Source: Culex pipiens pallens (taxonomy: Eukaryota; Arthropoda; Insecta; Diptera; Culicidae). From it: a DNA stretch of 64,000 bases. The notes under the pieces were generated by a model. It saw only the letters and a program-made list of their open reading frames with translations, had not been told where the DNA came from and ran no database searches. The translations under genes and the position numbers were made by a program. Numbering within the stretch: position 1 is the stretch's first letter; each line of letters begins with the position of its first letter. Positions 22,700 to 34,499 of this stretch are shown piece by piece. The stretch covers positions 115,036,615-115,100,614 of the forward strand of contig NC_068938.1 of the NCBI RefSeq assembly GCF_016801865.2, given 5' to 3'.

Positions 22700-24530
22700 A
22701 CAGATCATATCCGGATAGCCTCAGGGAGGTTCAGGGACTAGTCTACCGATATGTGGTGATGTTCTGGGTCTTCTGCAGAGTCCCGGGAGGTACGTCCGAT
22801 GGGTCTACCGCCGTAACACGGCAGAGGTCGGTAGTTTTAGACCTCAGATCATATCCGGCTAGCCTCAGGGAGGTTCAGGGACTAGTCTACCGGTATGTGG
22901 TGATGTTCTGGGTCTTCTCTAGAGTCCCTGGAGGTACGACCGATGGGTCTACCGCCGTAACACGGCAGAGGTCGGTGTTTTTTGACCTCAGATCATATCC
23001 AGATAGCATCAGGGAGGTTCAAGGACTAGTCTACCGATATGTGGTGATGTTCTGGGTCTTCTGTGGAGTCCCGAGAGCTACGCTTGAAGTGTCTACCGCC
23101 GTAACAAGGCAGAGGTCGATGGTTTTTGACCTTAGATCATATCCAGATAGACTCGAGGAGGTTCAGGGACTAGTCTACCGATATGTGGAGATGTTCTGGG
23201 TCTTCTATAGAGCCCCGGGAGTTACGGCCGATGGGTCTACCACCGTAAGAAGATAGAGGTCAGATGTTTTTGACCTCAGATTATATCCAGATAGCTTCAG
23301 GGAGGTTCAGGGACTAGTCTACCGATATGTGGAAATGTTCTGGGTCTTCTGTGGAGTCCCGGGAGCTACGCCTGAAGTGTCTACCGCCGTAACAAGGCAG
23401 AGGTCGATGGTTTTTGACCTAAGGTCATATCCAGATAGACTCAGGGAGGTTCAGGGACTAGTCTACCGATATGTGGGTCTCCTGTAAAGTCCCGGGAGTT
23501 ACGGCCGATGGGTCTACCACCGTAACAAGATAGAGGTCGGAAGTTTTCGACCTCAGATCATATTCAGATAGCCTCAGGGTGGTTCAGGGACTAGTCTACC
23601 GATATATGGTGATATTCTGGGTCTTCTGTAGAGTCCTGGGAGCTGCGTCCGATGGGTCTACTGACGTAACACGGCAGAGGTCGGTGGTTTTTGACCTCAG
23701 ATCATATCCGGATAGCCTCAGGGAGGTTCACGGACTAGTCTACCGATATGTGGTGATGTTCTGGGTCTCCTGTAGAGTCCCGGGAGTAACGGCCGATGGC
23801 TCTACCACCGTAACAAGATACAGGTCAGAAGTTTTTGACCTCAGATCATATTCGGATAGCCTCAGGGTGGTTCAGGGACTAGTCTACCGATGTGTGGTCA
23901 TTTTTTGGGTCTGCTGTAGAGTCCCAGGAGTAACGGCCGATGGCTCTACCACCGCAACAAGATAGAGGTCGGAGGTTTTCGACCTCAGTTCATATCCGGA
24001 TAGCCTCAGGGAGGTTAAGGGACTAGTCTACCGATTTCTGGTAATGTGCTGGGTCTTCTGTAAAGTCCCTAGAGCTACGGTCAATGGGTCTACCGCCGTA
24101 ACAAGGCAGAGGTCGGTGGATTTTGACCTCAGATCATATACGGATAGCCTCAGGGAGGTTCAGGGACTAGTCTACAGATATGTGGTGATGTTCTGGGTCT
24201 CCCGTAGAGTCCCGCGAATTACGGCCGATGGGTCTACCTCCGTAACAAGATAGAGGTCGGAGGTTTTTGACTTCAGATCATATCCAGATAACCTCAGGGT
24301 GGTTCAGTGACTAGTCTACCGACTTTTGGTAATGTACTGGGTCTTCTGTAAAGTCCCGGGAGCTGCGGTCAATGGGTCTACCACCGTAACAAGGCAGAAG
24401 TCGATGGATTTTGACCTCAGATCATATCCGGAAAGCCTCAGTAAGGTTCAGGGACTAGTCTACCGATATGTGGTGATGTTCTGGGTCTTCTGTAGAGTCC
24501 CGAGAATTACGGTAAATGGGTCTACTGCCC
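22700..24530 (+). repeat. 144-bp tandem array, left arm, about 13 units
   Basis: Landmark GTTCAGGGACTAGTCTACC recurs about every 144 bp (near 22729, 22873, 23017, 23160 and so on to 24447); one unit near 23470 is shorter. Because 144 is a multiple of three, one frame stays open across units and gives a 48-residue repeated peptide in the frames at 22645-23256, 23579-23965, 24044-24253 and 24326-24550. Units differ by many amino-acid-changing substitutions and some stops, so protein-level selection is unlikely. Confidence 0.9.
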
Positions 24531-25640
24531 CTGAGGCTATCCGGATATGATCTGAGGTCAAAAACCTCCGACCTCTATCTTGTTACGGTGGTAGACCCAA
24601 CGGCCGTAGCTCCCGAAATCTTACAAAACACCCAGAACATCACCACATATCGGTAGACTAGTTACGGCTGTAGACCCATTGACCGTTACTCTCGGGACTC
24701 TACATAAGATCCAGAATATTACCACACATCGGTAGACTAGTCCCTGAACCACCCTGAGGCTATCTGAATATGATCTGAGGTCGAAAACTTCCGACCTCTA
24801 TCTTGTTACGGTGGTAGACCCATCGGCCGTAACTCCCGGGACTTTACAGGAGACCCACATATCGGTAGACTAGTCCCTGAACCTCCCTGAGGCTATCCGA
24901 ATATGATCTTAGGTCAAAAACCACAGACCTCTGCCTTGTTACGTCGGTAGACCCATCGGACGTAGCTCCCGGGACTCTACAGAAGACCCAGAACATCACC
25001 ACATATCGGTAGACTAGTCCCTGAACCTCCCTGAGGCTATCTGGATATTATCTAAGCTCAAAAACCATCGACCTCTGCTTTGTTATGGCGGTAGACCCGT
25101 CGGTCGTAACTCCCGGGACTCTACAGAAGACCCAGAACATCTCCACATATCGGTAGACTAGTCCCTGAACCTCCCTGAGTCTATCTGGATATAATCTAAG
25201 GCCAAAAACCATCGACCTCTGCCTTATTACGGCGGTAGACCCTTCAAGCGTAGCTCTCGGGACTCCGCAGAAGACCCAGAACATTTCCACATATCGGTAG
25301 ACTAGTCCCTGAACCTCCCTGAGGCTATCTGGATATGATAAGAGGTCAAAAAACACCGACCTCTGCCGTGTTACGGCGGTAGACCCATCGGTCGTACCTC
25401 CCGGGACTCTACAGAAGACCCAGAACATCACCACATACCGGTAGACTAGTCCCTGAACCTCCCTGAGGCTATCCGGATATGATCTGAGGTCTAAAACTAC
25501 CGACCTCTGCCGTGTTACGGCGGTAGACCCATCGGACGTACATCTCGGGACTCTACAGAAGACCCAGAACATCACCACATATCGGTAGACTAGTCCCTGA
25601 ACGTCCCTGAGGTTATCCGGATATGATCTGTGGTCAAAAA
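24530..25640 (-). repeat. 144-bp tandem array, right arm, about 7-8 units
   Basis: This is the inverted counterpart of the left array. The first four units counted from the outer end match the left units one to four in order, including unit-specific variants (for example the unit reading CGVPRATLE in translation is third in both arms). The open frame 25686-25048 (212 codons) is the equivalent of the left-arm frame. The arm has fewer units than the left one, and the unit near 24650 is partial. Confidence 0.9.
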
Positions 25641-26000
25641 CCACAGTCAAATCGCCTACCTCATACTTATACGGCGTTGAACACATAGGCCTTAACTTGA
25701 CGAAGTTTCGGATGATCTAGAACATCGTAAACCATGTAAATTTGGTGTAGCTGTATAGCTGACTTCATAACGATTCCAAAACACTATAAATTTGTATAGT
25801 TTAGTTGATTTTTTATAAAAATATAGCCCATGTCTTCCATATAGCCAAAATCCCATAAGCCCTGTACCTCGCATATGCAACTCTTGCGACAAAACCGAAT
25901 CAGGTGGAATGACTCGTATATGCAAAGTTGCATATGCGAGGCGCTCTTATACGAGGTTTAACTGTATTTAGAGCAACCATTTAGAGCTTCAAAATATTAA

Positions 26001-27261
26001 GAGCGAGTCCACGAGCAAAGCATACCCATCTCGCATCGACCTCACCAATCTGCATGAAATTTTCAGGGGTTGTTTGTACATATAAAACTAGCATCTGGCC
26101 AAAATATGAGCACTCTAGGTCAACGGGAAGTGGGGCAAATCGGGACACATAGTTTGGTGGTTTAAAAACGTCAAAAATCTTTAAAAGGCTATAACTTAGA
26201 CAAAATTCAATTTAATTTCAAAACTAAACATGCATCTGAAAGGGCTTAAAAAATGCAACAAAATGCAGGAAAAAGCATCCCAATTGGTTGAATCTGAAAG
26301 GAGTTATTGGCATTTTAGTGGAAAAATAGCATAATTTTCAAACTCAAATACCTCGCTTCAACCTGCAGCTTGTAGGGGACATCTGGGACTACCATCTGAG
26401 ACTGAGAACGCTTTGGGTAAGGCAGTTTAACATATTTAATAAACACTTTTACTTTTAGTGAATTTTTGGGTTGTAAATTTTTGCTCGGAGGACCCCTTTG
26501 ATCCCATTTTCTGGTGATAATTTTATCATATTCGTGTTCCTGAGACAATTTCACATAAGAAGCATGCATAAAAATTGATATTTCCAATTTTAACCATTTA
26601 AAAAATGAAAGTAAAAAATCTTCGATTCACATTTATTGAAAATCAAGTTCGTTTCCAAGGATACTAGATGACACCAGAAAAGAGTCAGATTCTTAATTTT
26701 TTTAACTTTTATTTTTTAAAGGGTTCACATGGATGAAAATAAACATTTTTGTGCATGTTTCTATCGTGAAATTGTCTCAGGAACACGAATATCATGAAAT
26801 TATCACCGGAAAATTTGATCTTAGGGGTCCCCCGAGCAAAAATTTACAGCCAAAAAAATCACTTAAAGAAAAAGTGTTTATTTAATACGTTAAACTGCCT
26901 TACCCAAAGCGTTTTCAGTCTCAGATGGTAGTCTCAGATGTCCCCTATAAGCTGCAGGTCGAAGCGAGTTGATATCTGGATGGAACATTTTTTTATTTGA
27001 GTTTGAAAATTATGCTATTTTATCACAAAAATGCCAATAACTCCCTTTAGAATCAACCAATTGGGATGCTTTTTCCTGCATTTTGTTGAATTTTTTAAGC
27101 CTTTCAGATGCATTTTGAGTTTTGAAATTAAATTGAATTTTGCCTAAGTTACAGCCTTTTAAGATTTTTGATGTTTTTGAACCATTAAAAATTTCAGGCA
27201 GATTGGTGAGGTCCAAACGACGTCCCATACAAAGGGGTATGCCTTGTTCGTGGACTCGCTC
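26001..27261. mobile_element. Foldback element E6 (TIR GAGCGAGTCCACGA, TSD TTAA)
   Basis: The ends GAGCGAGTCCACGA (26001) and its complement (ending 27261) are flanked by TTAA on both sides (25997-26000, 27262-27265). The arms pair over about 500-600 bp: for example TTGTCTCAGGAACACGAAT occurs near 26773 and in the complement near 26535, and GGTTGAATCTGAAAGG pairs with its inverted match near 27050. The central loop is about 150 bp. TTAA suggests a piggyBac-type origin, but the GAGC ends also fit the 4-bp foldback group described in the findings. No coding frame is present. Confidence 0.82.
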
Positions 27262-27265
27262 TTAA

Positions 27266-28205
27266 GTACACATATGTTTCAAAACATTATAGAATACTTT
27301 TGATGTTACTATAGAGTATGGTTTAATGTACCATAACTCTAAATCAACATCTAAAATGCTTCGAAACTTTGACATTTCTTATGATGTTTTGAACCACTAA
27401 ATCAACCAGAAGCAGTGTTATGAATCGTTCCGTCGTGCTGCTTTTTTGTAAGTAAATATTGTTTATGAGTGAAATGTTTTCGTTGTTAACAATTAATCCG
27501 ACCATTCTGCAGATTCGGTGGGTTTGAAAATCAACTGGAAAAATGTGTTGACGAGCCGGAAACTCTGGACTTTGGTTGCAAATATTTCTGACCAATGCGT
27601 GATGGAAGCGGATCAGCAAAAATGTGTGAAAGTGTGAAAAATGTTCAATTGCTAGTGTATGAAGTGAAAAGTTGGAAGTAAAAAATGTAAATCATGATTT
27701 TCATGATAACAAAGTTGTGTTTTAAATGTTTCAAAAATAACAAAGATGGTCAGAAGACATACAATGTGTGAGTTTTGTTTGAAAATAAATCAAACGGGAC
27801 CACACAAGAAATATAAAGAGGGTCCGTGAGAAACACTTCGATTACAATCTTCCCCCGAGACATATATTTCGACGGAGGAGATGGTTGGCGCATGGCATCG
27901 ATGGCATCGGCCAGAAAGAACACTCAACAACAACTGATTTCGAACCTAGACAGAGGAGAAACATTGTAACATGCTGAGAAAGCTTCCTCTAAATGAGAGA
28001 AGAGAATAAGAACATGGTGTGAGGTTGGAAAAAGCTTTTTGATTACACGGTCAAAGAGTCGGCAAAGTAGTATTATGTTGTTTTTTGGAAGCATTATTGA
28101 TTCTTGCACTGTAACTTGGATTTGGCCCGCACTTTTCTCTCGCACTTTTGACAACATAATTTCCAGAAACTAGGCAACCATCAGTTGTTTATTTACATTT
28201 CCAGT
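27266..28205. other. Unique AT-rich sequence
   Basis: No repeat or gene stands out. Minus-strand frames of 77-91 codons (27344-27619, 27924-28157) have no recognisable motif and lack a splice or promoter context. Confidence 0.4.
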
Positions 28206-28383
28206 CGCAATTTCCACCAAACTGGACATTCGCACTTTAAAATTGCGATTGATAGGTGAGCAAGATCGGCTCGCTTTGATCATTTTTTGAGAAAATTAAA
28301 ATTTCCCAAGCCAGTTTGACAAGTCGCAATAGTGCGATCGATAGCAACAATTTAGTGCGAAGTCCAAGTTGGTGAGAATTGCG
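28206..28383. mobile_element. Small MITE, about 178 bp
   Basis: The left end CGCAATTTCCACCAAACTGG pairs with the right end, whose complement is CGCAATTCTCACCAACTTGG, and both continue into CGCAC(T)TTA-type words. An inner CGCAATAGTGCGATCG palindromic region lies near 28325. Target duplication is not clear. Confidence 0.65.
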
Positions 28384-28519
28384 CAATACTCTTTATCAAC
28401 ATTTTCCAGTGTTACTGTATATTAACTCTGTACGTCGCCACTTTTAGCTTTAATGTCACTTTATAAGGGAATATAAAGTTTCATTGCTGTAAATAGCTTA
28501 CACTTTATTTTAATATAGA

Positions 28520-28985
28520 GTTGATTAAATGTTACTTTTTGCAATTCCGTCGTGAAACTACTTACTTTTCCTGTCATTCTTGAACGGCGAAAGAGCCTAC
28601 TTTTCTGTTCCAAAAATAACAGAATCGAATAGCAACCTTTTCAAAATAAATGCTGAAAAGTTCTACTTTTCAGCACTCAAATGGGTGCTGAAAAGTTGAA
28701 CTTTTCAGCACTTGTTTCGAAAAGTAACACTTTTCAACATTTTTTTGATTAAAACGATTTATTGACAAAATACATGAAAATTCGACTTTAAATTTCACTC
28801 AATGGGTGTTTTTTGGAATTGCAAAAAATGTTGTATGGAACTCGTTGCAAAACTTGATTTTTTCAGCACTCTTCGTATTTATCCAACTCGGTGAACCTCG
28901 TTGGATAAATGTACGATTCGTGCTGAAAAATTCTCTTTTTGCAACTTGTTGCATAAACTACTATTTTAGTGTCCCGCGGTTACTT
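28520..28985. repeat. CTCGTTGCAAAAC / TTTTCAGCAC dispersed repeat, long copy
   Basis: It contains an internal perfect palindrome around GTGCTGAAAAGTT/AACTTTTCAGCAC (28684-28711) and the words AACTCGTTGCAAAACTTGA and ACCTCGTTGGATAAATG. Parts recur at 2945-3140, 8722-8770, 11190-11460 and 33881-34110. Non-coding; the superfamily is unknown. Confidence 0.6.
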
Positions 28986-29191
28986 GGGTAGTCCCTGTAC
29001 AATTTTTTTTTTTTCAAAAATGGTTATTCAATTGTGCTTTATAAAACAGCTTCATTGAAAATTGTTATTTTAAAAACCTATAGGTTGCTTTGATAGTTAC
29101 GTGATTCCCACCAATTTCCTCCTACAAGTTAGAAATTTGAATTGATAGCGTCAAATTAACCCTCGGTATGGTCACTTTTGATGATTCATTT

Positions 29192-29640
29192 GGGTTATTC
29201 TCCGCCAACTCTCACTAAATCGGAAAAAATGCCCCGACCCCTCTTGGATTTGCGTGAAAATTTGTCTTAAGAGGTGATTTTTGATCACAGACTCGAACGA
29301 CGAAACAAAGAACAACAACAAAAGTAACTTTTTCAAAATGATTTTTCTTAAAATCGCGAAAACTCGTAAAGGTTGCAAGCAGACAACCGATGTACTATCT
29401 AAAATATTTTTACTATCAATACCCTGCAAAGTTACAATAAACACAAAATTTCAAAATGAAAAATGTTGTTTTAAATGAAAAAAATATCCTTCTGGGTAAC
29501 TGCAGATCCGAAATGACACAATTTTTGTATATTTTTTTTTTCGATGAAAATACATTCACAGATTTCTGAAAAAGTCCACTTCTACAAATAATAAAGCCTG
29601 TCATCAGTGAGGAAGGTTAAAAATATAAAAATATTACAAT
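29192..29640. mobile_element. Diverged relative of foldback element E3
   Basis: It begins GGGTTATTCTCCGCCAACTC after ATTT (29188-29191), the same end and the same 4-bp flank as E3 at 32117. Further matches are CCCCGACCCCTCTT, GATTTGCGTGAAA and the poly-A-rich core with AAAATCGCGA and CCTGCAAAGTTA. The left-end block and the later core block of E3 are fused here, so a large internal part is deleted. A right end was not found. Confidence 0.7.
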
Positions 29641-31439
29641 TAATGCTCTTTGAAAAATATGCTCACTTTTAATGCTTAATTCGTGCCTAATGGCACCTCG
29701 GTACTGAAAAACATTATAAAAGGGTATTCTAGCCCAAGGCAAAATTGTAGGATGACCTATCAATGCGACCCCAATTTATGGTATCTGTTGCTCAAGGAAA
29801 AATAGGTTCAGTGGCCTCGTTAAATGAAAGTGATTGCTTTTTCTAAGTAAATATTCACAAATTAACAGCCCATAAAGCTGATAATTTCATGATTACTATC
29901 AATTCGACTTCCCTCATTTTGTCTTACAAGACAAAAAATATTCTTATCGCATGTTGGTTTATAATCACCGCCAATGATCTCAAGTAAATAAATGTTAATC
30001 ATCGTTCATGTTTTCATTTTTTTTTTGTTCAGTTATAACACGGTCATCCCCGGTGGTCAAACGGTGCCAGTGAGAAATTCAACACATGGTCGTCGTCAAT
30101 GAAAATATCATGCTTTTGCGAGTGATCTGATTATGCACCAAGTCGCGTGTCGATAATCCTTCTGGAGCCATTTAAAGCCAGCTGAATTATGCTGCCGGCG
30201 ATGAAATTCCGAAACATTGACCTCGCTGATGCTCACATATTTAAAGCATAATCCCTGGCAAATTGATTAATTTTCAATCTTTCATTATGGTGACACACAT
30301 CGTGCGGTTCAAATCCGCTCATACATAATTAATTAATTGCTCGAGTTTTGTGCGAGGTGGGGGCGGTCCCGGTGCCAATAAATCCGGCAAAATCGGGAAA
30401 CACCTACGTCGGACCGTCGGTTCAAACGCTTCGCCAAATTGAATCAATTGCGTGCAATTTGTCACGGAAAATAGAGGAAGTGCACGCGTGGATTGTACGC
30501 AAATTTCGGAATGCGGAACGACTGTGTTGAGTGGAGTAAAAATCGGGATAACGGCGAAATTAAGCTTTAAATTGAGTTCATTTTCAAAACAAACAATACA
30601 CGTCGGGAAAGAAGGGGTGGCGGCGGTTGGAAATTGAAACAAAATGGTACAGGATTTGGGCGGACAAATTCACGAAATGTTTTTTTTCCGCGATCAAAAG
30701 CAAGTGAAAGCCGACCGTTCTCGATTGTGGGGGAGGCATTCGCGGAAAAATGGAGGATAATTGAATCTGCGGACACGAACGGACGGACGAGCAGCTATTT
30801 GCCATGTGTTTCTGCAAACAATCGGTGTTAAATGAGCCTAGAGTGTGAAAATTAAACGCGAGTTCAATAATTGAAATAAATACACACATCGTCGTCGTCG
30901 CCGGCTCCAGTCAGTGAGAAAGCTGTTGTGCGGCCAAGTTGGGAACAATCCGCTGGAAAATGGTGCCTTTTCCCCCGCCAGAACATGCATGCACGCAAAT
31001 TGAATAAAACATATAATGTTTGCTCAATGCGTGATACCAGAACAAACACACACAGACACACACACACACACGCACATGCGCTGGCGCGTTCAACAAAGTG
31101 TACAATCATTTCACTCGTTTCATAATTTACTTTTTGGGTTTAATTTTAATTACGAACATACAAATCGGCTGGGGGAATTTTGCGCGAATCATCCTATCGC
31201 TACGTTAACTGAGGGCGCGAAATGAAATCATGTGAACTGTAAGAGTAAATTTGATTGAGTTTACCCGGTGCACATTAGCTATTCATTCACCATTTTACGT
31301 GTGTTTTGCATGAGTAAATTTAATCAGACATTGTGTACCTGATTTTTTTCCTTTCTGGTGATGCAAAACATCGAATAGAAAGGATTAATTTTACATTTCA
31401 TAAACCAACCAAACGAGTTTTAAGGATTCTTTCATTAAA
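29641..31439. other. Unique sequence with a CA run
   Basis: 30000-31250 has no recognised repeat and more balanced composition. A CA microsatellite lies at 31045-31070. Open frames of 60-107 codons on both strands over 30319-31109 overlap each other and are not convincing. Regulatory or intronic sequence is possible. Confidence 0.4.
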
Positions 31440-32112
31440 CAGAGATTAAATTAAATTAAATTGCGAAAACGGTGCAGAAAAAAATGTTATATTTGTTATG
31501 GAGTTTACAATTTGATTTTTACAAAGACTTATTTTTACAAAGACTCAACAAAATTTGCACCTAACATTTCACCAGGACTATATTTTAACGCCTCAAGACG
31601 CCTTTTAAAAAAACTTGTTGGTTTTACAGTATTTTCACCTAAACTTGGGAAGCCTGTCTTGATTTTAGTATATACAAGCATCTTTAAGAGGCAATTTTGT
31701 GAAGATTTTGGCCGGTTTGTTTTCCTTTTTTTTATTTGATTTTTGTTTAATTTTGCCTATAAAATCAAGCCCCTAAATTTGTTTTTATGTCACTCTTGCT
31801 ATGAGCTTTTATTCGCTGTTATTATTTCCAGAGGTGAAGCATCAATTTAGCACCCAACCCAGATTCATCAAAATTTTTAATGATTGCAATTGGAGGCATA
31901 AGTATGAATGTTATTAAAATCAGAATCACTGCGTTTTTATGCGTAAGTTTGTGAATTAATAAGGTATTTTTTTACAAAAATATTCATTGATCAATCATTT
32001 TTAATCAAATTGAATAATATTAGTGATATTCTTGTGTTACTTGAATCGTCAAGTAGAACTTTTGCATTAAAATAATAATTGTAAAATGTGGAAAAATATA
32101 CGTAATACTTGT
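31440..32112. other. AT-rich sequence, nothing recognised
   Basis: There is a short AAATT repeat at 31446-31463, then AT-rich sequence up to the E3 foldback element. The 92-codon frame at 31461-31739 is low-complexity Phe/Lys and not credible. Confidence 0.4.
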
Positions 32113-32116
32113 ATTT

Positions 32117-33468
32117 GGGTAATTCTCTACCAACTCACACGAAATTGGGAAAAGTTGCCCCGACCCCTCTTCGATTTGCGTGAAACTTTGTCCTAAGGGG
32201 TAACTTTTGTCCCTGATCACGAAACCGAGGTCCGTTTTTTGATATCTCGTGACGGAGGGGCGGTACGACCCCTTCCATTTTTGAACATGCGAAAAAAGAG
32301 GTGTTTTTCAACAATTTGCAGCCTGAAACGGTGATGAGATAGAAATTTGGTGTCAAAGGGACTTTTATGTAAAATTAGACGCCCGATTTGATGGCGTACT
32401 CAGAATTCCGAATAAACGTATTTTTCATCGAAAAAAACACTAAAAAAGTTTTAAGAATTCTCCCATTTTCCGTTACTCGACTGTAAAAAAATTTGGAACA
32501 TGTCATTTTATGGGAAATTTAATTTACTTTTCGAATCTATATTGTCCCAGGAGGGTCATTTTTTCATTTAGAACAAAATTTTTCATTTTAAAATTTCGTG
32601 TTTTTTCTAACTTTGCAGGGTTATTTTTTAGAGTGTAACAATGTTCTACAAAGTTGTAGAGCAGACAATTACAAAAATTTTGATATATAGACATAAGGGG
32701 TTTGCTTATAAACATCACGAGTTATCGCGATTTTACGAAAAAAAGTTTTGAAAAAGTTACTTTTTGCGTTTCTCTTTGTTTCGTCGTCCGTGTCTGTCGC
32801 AGGTGACCATGAATGGCCATGATCGATGACGACCAACTTTTTCAAAACTTTTTTTCGTAAAATCGCGATAACTCGTGATGTTTATAAGCAAACCCCTTAT
32901 GTCTATATATCAAAATTTTTGTAATTGTCTGCTCTACAACTTTGTAGAACATTGTTACACTCTAAAAAATAACCCTGCAAAGTTAGAAAAAACACGAAAT
33001 TTTAAAATGAAAAATTTTGTTCTAAATGAAAAAAATGACCCTTCTGGGACAATGCAGATTCGAAAAGTACATTAAATTTCCCATAAAATTACATGTTCCA
33101 AAAATTTTTACAGTCGAGTAACGGAAAATGGGAGAATTTATAAAACTTTTTTAGTGTTTTTTTCGATGAAAAATACGTTTATTCGGAATTCTGAGTACGC
33201 CATCAAATCGGGCGTCTAATTTTACACAAAAGTCCCTTTTACACCAAATTTCTATCTCATCACCGTTTCAGGCTGCAAATTATTGAAAAACACCTCTTTT
33301 TTCACATGTTCAAAAATGGAAGGGGTCGTACCGCCCCTCCGTCACGAGATATCAAAAAACGGACCTCGGATTCGTGATCAGGGACAAAAGTTACCCCTTA
33401 GGACAAAGTTTCACGCAAATCGAAGAGGGGTCGGGACAACTGCTGTGTGAGTTGGCGGAGAATTACCC
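32117..33468. mobile_element. Foldback element E3 (TIR GGGTAATTCTC, TSD ATTT)
   Basis: Ends GGGTAATTCTCTACC and the complement of GGGTAATTCTCCGCC are flanked by ATTT on both sides (32113-32116, 33469-33472). The arms (about 32117-32757 and 32833-33468) are closely similar inverted copies: the same 64-codon open frame appears in both (32524-32718 minus, 32875-33075 plus). The loop is only about 75 bp (TTTCGTCGTCCGTGTCTG region). High arm identity suggests recent origin or gene conversion. A diverged copy lies at 29192. Confidence 0.88.
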
Positions 33469-33479
33469 ATTTAATTATC

Positions 33480-33880
33480 TCGCAAATGTTTGCAAAAGAT
33501 GGTAAAAACTAACCAAAAAATAATTTGGGAACAAAATTTATTTTATACGACCTTTTCAAAAACCTTACGTAAACAATAGGGACAGCGGCTCTGGTGGGGA
33601 CTTCAGGAAACTGCATGCGTGTCAGATCCCTGGTTTCATCGTATTCAATTGGTCATATTGCTGGAGCAACATTTGAAAGGGGCGGTACGACATTGCTCTT
33701 ACGGCCTTTCGTCCCATTTAAACGCGTATAATGAAAGATTGAAGATTTGACAACCATATCAAAAGTTATAAGCACTTATTTATGAACATTGTGGAGGCTG
33801 GATCTCAGATATTACCTAGCATTACACTCTAAATGTGAGGAAGGCACCAACCAACTAATGGTGGATTAAGTAACGTTTTT
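33480..33880 (+). mobile_element. Right-end fragment of the GCCTTCCTCAC repeat family
   Basis: It ends with GTGAGGAAGGCACCAACC, then a GGTGGATTAAGTAAC tail (33829-33878), the same as the right end near 63310-63345. The upstream 300 bp is non-coding and plausibly part of the element. Confidence 0.6.
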
Positions 33881-34110
33881 CTACCAAAACTAACAGAATG
33901 GAAAATATTTTCAGCACTGGTATTGAAAAGTAACATATTTCAATATATTTTTGTTTTGAACGGTAAATTGACTTAACACATGGATTTAGGACAAAATTCT
34001 TTTTAAAGCGTTTTTCGAAATTGCAAAAAGTGTTGAAAGCAACTCGTTGCAAAACTCGGTAAATCTCGTTGGATAAATGTATGGCCATCTTTTTCAATCG
34101 TCGATATTGA
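33881..34110. repeat. CTCGTTGCAAAAC family fragment
   Basis: Matches 28690-28920: TTTTCAGCAC, AACGGTAAATTGAC, CAACTCGTTGCAAAACTCGG and CTCGTTGGATAAATGTA. Non-coding. Confidence 0.6.
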
Positions 34111-34499
34111 CGCCCTTGGTGGTCACCAAGTGTGCCAACCTCTAAGTACGGCACTGGCTATACAATTAGATTTTAGGATACTGTGGTTTGGTGTCGAACA
34201 CATCGACGTCGTCGTGCTATCTTGTCGCACCCGCCATTTTGACGTTCCGAGAAAAACGCGTTTTAATGTTTGACCTTGAATATTCAAAAACGAGAGCACG
34301 CAATGTAAACAATAACAAACACGTTTTGTTTGGCTCACCATTCAGTGCATTGTCCCAAAGTTTGGTTGAAGTTGGTTGCTGGAGTCCCGAGTTATAATTA
34401 CAAATGTTTACGGTAGTCTAGCTTGTACGTGCGACAAACGCATCCTGACTTTCCTGGCCTGAAATCCCTTTGGCCTTTTGTCGCACTTACATCAATTTT

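Larger units (their letters stand above)
22402..25964. mobile_element. Pogo/Tigger-like non-autonomous element, giant foldback (TSD TA)
   Basis: Both ends read CAGTTAAACCTCG inward, flanked by TA on each side (22400-22401, 25965-25966). CAGT-type ends with an AACCTCG block and a TA duplication are typical of pogo/Tigger elements of the Tc1/mariner superfamily. Inside the ends, about 230 bp match between the arms in inverted orientation (CATATGCGAGGTACAGGGC onward), then each arm carries a tandem array of a 144-bp unit. The centre lies near 24530. No transposase is present. Confidence 0.83.

Noticed and set aside
22645..25686. Repeated-peptide frames as a real protein gene
   Set aside because: The 144-bp period forces long open frames, substitutions between arms are mostly amino-acid changing, several units contain stops, and the whole lies inside a transposon.
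26001..27261. Definite piggyBac assignment from the TTAA flank
   Set aside because: TTAA alone is not decisive. The GAGC ends and long foldback arms fit the group with variable AT-rich 4-bp duplications equally well.
32524..33075. Conserved small protein encoded in both arms of E3
   Set aside because: The same 64-codon frame in both arms is the expected result of the inverted repeat. The peptide is Lys/Asn/Phe-rich and has no motif. The same applies to the paired frames in E1, E4 and E5.
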